Assembly (NCBI RefSeq): GCF_014119005.1
Contig: NZ_JACGYX010000009.1
Span: 1 to 64,000, forward strand
Direction: 5' to 3'
Length of the DNA: 64,000 nt
DNA from: Psychrobacter sp. GP33
GTDB taxonomy: Bacteria > Pseudomonadota > Gammaproteobacteria > Pseudomonadales > Moraxellaceae
Below the pieces are notes generated by a model. The model ran no database searches, had not been told where the DNA came from, and saw only the letters and a program-made list of their open reading frames with translations. Both the position numbers and the translations under genes were made by a program. Below, piece by piece: positions 59,344-64,000 of this stretch (its first letter is position 1; every line of letters starts with the position of its first letter).

Positions 59344-60057
59344 ATGACTGAAGACAATAAGAAGACTGCGCAGCTCGAATCCTTGCCAGCCAATACATTA
59401 TTAAATGAAGTAAATGATGCGTTTACTGGCTTAACGTTAGCCTTGTCAAAAGGGCGGATTTTAGAAGAGACCATGCCATTATTACGTGCCGCAGGGATTG
59501 AGTTGTTAGAGGATCCGGAAGCGTCGCGTAAGCTTATCTTTCCAACGTCAAACCCTAATGTACGGGTATTGATTTTGCGTGCCAGCGATGTACCTACCTA
59601 TGTCGAGCACGGTGCCGCTGACTTTGGAGTAGCTGGCAAAGATGTATTGCTTGAGCATGGTGCTAATCACGTTTATGAATTATTAGATTTGCAAATTGCT
59701 CGCTGTAAGCTAATGACCGCTGGCGTTAAGGGCGCACCTTTACCCAATCGCCGTCTGCGCATTGCCACCAAATACGTCAATGTGGCGCGTGCTTATTTTG
59801 CCAGTCAAGGTCAGCAAGTTGATGTTATTAAGCTTTATGGTTCGATGGAGCTTGCGCCTTTAGTTGGCTTAGGCGACCTCATTGTCGACGTGGTTGATAC
59901 CGGTAATACGCTGATTGCCAATGGTCTAGAGCCGCTTGAGCATATCTGTGATGTGTCGTCGCGTTTGATTGTCAATCAGGTCAGTTATAAGCGTAAGTTT
60001 GCGTTGCTTGAGCCTATTTTAGACAGTTTTAAGAACAGCATTGCTGCTACTGCTTAA
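59344..60057 (+). CDS. hisG: ATP phosphoribosyltransferase, short form
   Basis: A 237-residue catalytic subunit for the first step of histidine synthesis. [41 protein letters not shown] (quoted in part) and [17 protein letters not shown] are diagnostic. It lacks the C-terminal regulatory domain, so it is the short HisGS type that requires a HisZ partner, which is not in this window. The first 27 residues are an extra polar leader. A strong hairpin separates it from hisD. Confidence 0.96.
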   Translation: MTEDNKKTAQLESLPANTLLNEVNDAFTGLTLALSKGRILEETMPLLRAAGIELLEDPEASRKLIFPTSNPNVRVLILRASDVPTYVEHGAADFGVAGKDVLLEHGANHVYELLDLQIARCKLMTAGVKGAPLPNRRLRIATKYVNVARAYFASQGQQVDVIKLYGSMELAPLVGLGDLIVDVVDTGNTLIANGLEPLEHICDVSSRLIVNQVSYKRKFALLEPILDSFKNSIAATA

Positions 60058-60397
60058 TAGCTAACTGATAGTGCTATCCGTGATATAAAAAGTATGTTAT
60101 ATAATATAAAACCAGTTTAGAGCGGCAATAGAAATAGGGCATGCTAAACTGGTTTTATTACGTCTGCTTATTCATTTATGCCTATTATTTTTATTTATAT
60201 GCTAGTTCTTTTTTAGAAGTTAGCCTGGTTTTTTTGCGATATCATTATTAACTATTTTTATCATGAACCATTAGCATCACTATCATCGTTATTTATTTAG
60301 ATAAAGCAGGACGCTTTATTGAAGTAGTGGTCTATTCATTACTTATCAATCATTTGTTTTTGGAGCCGTATCTCTCGCTCACTCATAGGATGAAGTC
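60058..60397. other. Spacer between hisG and hisD
   Basis: About 340 bp of AT-rich sequence. It holds the hairpin at 60106-60158 and must carry any hisD promoter. No ORF seen. Confidence 0.5.
60106..60158 (+). terminator. Hairpin with 23-base loop downstream of hisG
   Basis: A perfect 15-bp stem, ATAAAACCAGTTTAG and its complement, encloses a 23-base loop and contains a run of T in the right arm. It probably ends the hisG transcript, which would make hisD-hisC a separate unit. The loop is longer than usual for an intrinsic terminator. Confidence 0.6.
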
Positions 60398-61693
60398 ATG
60401 CGCCAGTTAAGTAGTCAAGATGCCGATTTTGAACAGCAATTAAGCGATTTATTAGCCTTTGAAACGGTTAATGATGCCCAATTATTAACCACGGTCGATG
60501 ATATCATCGCACAAGTGCGCCACGGCGGAGACAGCGTGGTACTGGCATTGACACAGCAATTTGATCAGCATCCAGCCACTTCGATGGACGAGTTAGAGCT
60601 GACCCAAGAAGCACTTGCTGATGCCTTTGCTAATCTTGATGATGAAGTAAGAGAAGCATTAACCACTGCTGCCACGCGTGTGCAGACCTTCCATGAGCGC
60701 CAAGTACAAGAAACCTGGCAATATGAAGATGAGCTTGGTAATCGCTTGGGTCAAAAGGTTACGCCGCTTGACCGAGTGGGTATTTATGTACCGGGTGGGT
60801 TAGCATCTTATCCATCATCGGTACTAATGAATGCGATTCCTGCTAAAGTGGCTGGCGTGTCTGAGGTTATTATGGTCGTGCCTGCACCAAAAGGCGTGCT
60901 TAACCCTTTGGTCTTGGCAGCGGCGCATTTGGCAAAAGTGGATCGCGTCTTTACGATTGGCGGCGCACAAGCAGTAGCGGCATTGGCGTATGGTACAGAT
61001 AGTATTCCGCAAGTGGATAAAATCACGGGTCCCGGCAATAAATATGTTGCTGCCGCTAAACGCGCTGTGTTCGGACAAGTGGGCATTGATATGATTGCCG
61101 GACCGTCTGAGGTGCTGGTTTATGCGGAAGGGCAGTTCGAGGATCGTGCTGATTGGCTGGCAATGGATTTATTGTCCCAAGCTGAGCACGACCGGATTGC
61201 GCAAGCTATTTTTGTGACAACCAGTAGTGAGCAATTAGCAGAAGTCGCAGTAGAGATTGAAAAAGCCTTAGCCGAATTACCAAAAGCAGATATTGCCCGT
61301 GATTCATTGCAAAATCGTGGCGCATTAATTTTGGTGAAAGACCGCGCTGAGGGTATGAGTGTGATCAATCGCGTTGCCCCTGAACATTTAGAATTGTCAG
61401 TTGATGACCCTGATGCGCTGCTTGCCGACATTCGCCACGCTGGAGCTATTTTTATGGGACGTCATACGCCTGAAGCCATTGGCGATTATTGTGCTGGACC
61501 CAATCACGTTTTGCCAACATCAGGTACCGCACGATTCTCATCGCCACTTGGCGTGTATGACTTTCAAAAGAAAACCTCGCTTATTTATTGCAGCAAAAGT
61601 GGCTGTCAGCCATTAGCAAGAACCGCAGATATCTTAGCGCAAAATGAAGACTTAGATGCGCACGCGCGCTCAGCACGCTATCGTTATCAATGA
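60398..61693 (+). CDS. hisD: Histidinol dehydrogenase
   Basis: A 431-residue zinc enzyme catalysing the last two oxidations of histidine synthesis. [56 protein letters not shown] and APEHLE are family signatures, and [20 protein letters not shown] completes the zinc-site region. ATG at 60398 follows AGGATGAAGTC. hisC follows 94 bp later. Confidence 0.98.
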   Translation: MRQLSSQDADFEQQLSDLLAFETVNDAQLLTTVDDIIAQVRHGGDSVVLALTQQFDQHPATSMDELELTQEALADAFANLDDEVREALTTAATRVQTFHERQVQETWQYEDELGNRLGQKVTPLDRVGIYVPGGLASYPSSVLMNAIPAKVAGVSEVIMVVPAPKGVLNPLVLAAAHLAKVDRVFTIGGAQAVAALAYGTDSIPQVDKITGPGNKYVAAAKRAVFGQVGIDMIAGPSEVLVYAEGQFEDRADWLAMDLLSQAEHDRIAQAIFVTTSSEQLAEVAVEIEKALAELPKADIARDSLQNRGALILVKDRAEGMSVINRVAPEHLELSVDDPDALLADIRHAGAIFMGRHTPEAIGDYCAGPNHVLPTSGTARFSSPLGVYDFQKKTSLIYCSKSGCQPLARTADILAQNEDLDAHARSARYRYQ

Positions 61694-61787
61694 TAACGGT
61701 TAAGTGTTTCAAATTTTTCTTATGTCGTTAATCATTCATATGACTTAGTCAATTAAGCTGAGCAAAATAATATAAGTAGGATAAGGT

Positions 61788-62894
61788 ATGAGCGAGCAGA
61801 GTATTGATACCCGATTGTGGTCAGCCAAAGCCTGTAACCTGTCACCGTATGTGCCGGGTGAGCAGCCGCAGCACGATAATTTATGTAAGTTGAACACCAA
61901 TGAAAATCCATTCCCACCGTCGCCAAAAGTAAGCGAGGCGATTCATGCGGCGTTAGCCCATCAAGCGGATGAGTTGCGCCTTTATCCTGCGCCTGAGTCT
62001 GATGATTTACGGCAAGCGTTGGCAGATTTGCATCAGTTAGAGTGCAATCAGGTGTTTGTTGGTAATGGCTCAGATGAAGTATTGGCGTTGGTATTCGCCA
62101 GTTTCTTCATGAAGCCGCTACCGCTATTGGCACCGGATATCAGCTATAGCTTTTATCCAGTATATGCGCAGACGTTTGGCGTGAACTTGCTTCCAGTAGC
62201 GCTTAAAGAAGATTTTAGTATTGACCCTGCTGACTATCAGCAGCAATGTGGCGGAATTATTATTGCCAACCCAAATGCACCCACAGGATTGCTATTGTCG
62301 CTTACTGATATTCGTCAGTTAGCACAGGCGCATCCTGATGCGGTCGTCGTGATTGATGAAGCGTATATAGATTTTGCCCGTGCCGATGAGGCGAGCATAG
62401 ACAAAGAAGTTTCGGCGGTCAGTTTAATTAATGAATTTGATAATATATTAGTCACCCAAACCTTTTCAAAATCGCGCTCACTAGCGGGGCTGCGCGTTGG
62501 CATGGCGTTTGCTAATGCCTCGTTAATTGAAGCATTAACGCGGATGAAAAATAGCTTTAACAGCTATCCGTTGGATAAGTTGGCTCAAGTGGGGGCAACG
62601 GCAAGTGTATTAGACCGGCCGTATTTTGAGCATATTTGCCAGCAAGTGATAGATTTGCGTCAGGTATTAACGAGTGAATTAACTGCGCTTGGCTATCAAG
62701 TGCTACCATCGCATACGAATTTCATCTTTGCGCGTCCAAAGGATGGCAATGCTAGCACTGTTGCCAGTACTCTACGTGAACAAGGGATTATCGTTCGCCA
62801 CTTTAAGCAGCCGCGTATCCAAGAATATTTACGCATTACTGTGGGTACAAGCGACCAAAACAAAAGATTGACAGATGCTTTAAAAGCGCTTTAA
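61788..62894 (+). CDS. hisC: Histidinol-phosphate aminotransferase
   Basis: A 368-residue class I/II PLP aminotransferase of histidine synthesis. LNTNENPFPPSPKV opens the domain, VFVGNGSDEVLAL binds PLP phosphate, IIIANPNAPTGLLL and VVIDEAYIDFA follow, and TQTFSKSRSLAGLRVGMAFA carries the PLP Lys. It probably shares a transcript with hisD and is convergent with pabB 38 bp away. Confidence 0.97.
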   Translation: MSEQSIDTRLWSAKACNLSPYVPGEQPQHDNLCKLNTNENPFPPSPKVSEAIHAALAHQADELRLYPAPESDDLRQALADLHQLECNQVFVGNGSDEVLALVFASFFMKPLPLLAPDISYSFYPVYAQTFGVNLLPVALKEDFSIDPADYQQQCGGIIIANPNAPTGLLLSLTDIRQLAQAHPDAVVVIDEAYIDFARADEASIDKEVSAVSLINEFDNILVTQTFSKSRSLAGLRVGMAFANASLIEALTRMKNSFNSYPLDKLAQVGATASVLDRPYFEHICQQVIDLRQVLTSELTALGYQVLPSHTNFIFARPKDGNASTVASTLREQGIIVRHFKQPRIQEYLRITVGTSDQNKRLTDALKAL

Positions 62895-62932
62895 GTTAAT
62901 AGATGAAAATTTTCTAACTTATCCTTGCGCCG

Positions 62933-64000
62933 TTAGTCATTTGACTGCGCAAGGACATTCAGCAAATTACCGACCTTATCAAGACATTCCTGATATTCCT
63001 CATTGCAGTCTGATGCAATAGTGATACCGCCGCCTGCCCATAAGCTGACTTGTGTTTCACCACTTTTTAATCTATTGGCTTGTAAAGTACGGATTAACAC
63101 ATTCCATTGACCGCTACCATCAAAATTCATATAGCCCATGGTGCCGCAATATGCGCCTCTCGGTGTGCTTTCTAATTCCGAGATAATCTCAACCGCTCGT
63201 TTTTTTGGTGTACCGGTTATAGAACCTGCTGGCAGACTGCCAAATAATACCGCTAATGGATGGGTATTTGGTTTGAGCTCAGCGGTGATAGTACTGACCA
63301 TATGATGGACGTTGCTAAAGCTTTCAATCGCAAATAATTGCGGTACTTTAACGCTGCCAGTTTTGGCATATTTGCCCAAATCATTGCGCAATAAATCGAC
63401 AATCATGACATTTTCAGCACGGTCTTTAGCACTGTCTATCAGTTGTTGCTTGAGAAATAAATCTTGTTTCGAATCGGTACTGCGTGGTCTAGTGCCTTTG
63501 ATAGGCTTCGTGCGGATATGATGTGTGCCAGTTTGATTGTCTTTGATAAAGGTGAAAAACAGTTCAGGTGAGCAGCTTAATAATTCAAAATTTACAGTGT
63601 TTGCATGAGTAGGATTTATATGAGAATTTGAATATTGGTTTACGTTCGCATGTTCTGCCTGCGTCAAACCAATATAGCCTGCAAATGGCGCTTGAGTATT
63701 GCGATGTAGGGCAGGTAAATAATCAATCAAATTAGTTACTGCATTACCGTTATGTTTAAAGCTGTTCAAGCTACCTTGCCATACTTGGGTTAAATTAATC
63801 TGGTAACAGTCACCTTGCACCAAGTAGCGCTGCGTTTTAGCAAATGCACGTTGGTAATCGCTTTTTTGCCATTTGGGTGTTAATACAAGAGGTGCCAAAG
63901 AATTTCCAAATTCTTGAAAGTTATTCGTAACTGATAACTCATTGTCTAACGTATTTAAACATTCAACTACAGCTGTAATAGCTAAACTTTGAAGACTGTT
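62933..64000 (-). CDS. pabB: Aminodeoxychorismate synthase component I (partial)
   Basis: The frame is open to the right edge of the window, so the 5' end lies outside; about 356 residues are present. A TTG at 63898 is only an internal codon. The chorismate-binding domain shows YLVQGDCYQINLTQ, ELFFTFIKDNQTGTHHIRTKPIKGTRPR (quoted in part: TKPIKGTRPR), GSITGTPKKRAVEII, RGAYCGTMGYM and WAGGGITIASDC. It makes 4-amino-4-deoxychorismate for folate. PabB is favoured over TrpE by the PIKGTRPR context and lack of trp neighbours. Confidence 0.88.
   Translation of the reverse strand, partial: NSLQSLAITAVVECLNTLDNELSVTNNFQEFGNSLAPLVLTPKWQKSDYQRAFAKTQRYLVQGDCYQINLTQVWQGSLNSFKHNGNAVTNLIDYLPALHRNTQAPFAGYIGLTQAEHANVNQYSNSHINPTHANTVNFELLSCSPELFFTFIKDNQTGTHHIRTKPIKGTRPRSTDSKQDLFLKQQLIDSAKDRAENVMIVDLLRNDLGKYAKTGSVKVPQLFAIESFSNVHHMVSTITAELKPNTHPLAVLFGSLPAGSITGTPKKRAVEIISELESTPRGAYCGTMGYMNFDGSGQWNVLIRTLQANRLKSGETQVSLWAGGGITIASDCNEEYQECLDKVGNLLNVLAQSND

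Noticed and set aside
63896..63898. TTG as the start of pabB
   Set aside because: The frame stays open to the window edge with plausible coding, and the protein would be too short; it is an internal codon.

Overview
The window looks like chromosomal DNA of a Moraxellaceae gammaproteobacterium, most likely Psychrobacter. The basis is protein-level recognition rather than a database match. The clues are the order murA-hisG-hisD-hisC, the FadB/FadA complex, NAD salvage through NadV plus a bifunctional NadM-Nudix protein, a DUF1285 protein, AT-rich spacers, and Asn/Gln/Ser-rich low-complexity inserts in otherwise standard enzymes. Almost every gene is a normal housekeeping or metabolic gene. I see no prophage, IS element, CRISPR array, tRNA or intact rRNA gene.

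Layout. 0-9 kb: a 5'-nucleotidase, a rhomboid protease, the yjcH-actP acetate uptake pair, an Na+/alanine (AGCS) symporter and ETF-ubiquinone oxidoreductase. 9-19 kb: DUF1285 protein, glutamate racemase, a DUF4062-like protein with a TTG start, a small Trp/Asp-rich protein, an MltB-type lytic transglycosylase, thiopurine methyltransferase, a DUF1499 membrane protein, MsrA, the cmoAB tRNA wobble-uridine pair and a small DUF2788-like membrane protein. 19-30 kb: argS followed by a SPOR protein, an orphan EIIC-type transporter, a TsdA-like dihaem lipoprotein, the tig-clpP-clpX proteostasis cluster and RdgB. 30-42 kb: Fe-superoxide dismutase, an AT-rich coiled-coil membrane protein that may be foreign, a DUF72 protein, IspA, fadB-fadA, an isochorismatase-like hydrolase, Psd, Dtd, an M23 peptidase and a LOG-family protein. 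42-50 kb: an FAD oxidoreductase, a COG4315-type lipoprotein, YceI, L31 type B with a structured leader, and an NAD-salvage cluster (nadM-Nudix, nadV, and an SGNH hydrolase overlapping nadV). 50-64 kb: NfuA, O-acetylhomoserine sulfhydrylase, an adenosine/sugar kinase, RsmI divergent from YraN and a DolP-like BON lipoprotein, an alpha/beta hydrolase, IbaG-type BolA, murA-hisG-hisD-hisC, and the 3' part of pabB running off the window.

The metabolic picture is an aerobic organism using acetate, fatty acids and amino acids. ActP brings in acetate, FadBA runs beta-oxidation, and ETF-QO passes acyl-CoA electrons to ubiquinone. Fe-SOD, MsrA and NfuA deal with oxidative damage and Fe-S supply. Most transcription units end in clear hairpin terminators, many placed between convergent genes.

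The signals most worth a second look are: (1) a fragment of about 55 bp matching the complement of 16S rRNA in the leader of the rhomboid gene; (2) a promoter followed by three stem-loops ahead of the L31 gene; (3) the SGNH hydrolase translationally overlapping nadV; (4) the AT-rich coiled-coil gene beside sodB; (5) the orphan EIIC. None of these proves a new system.
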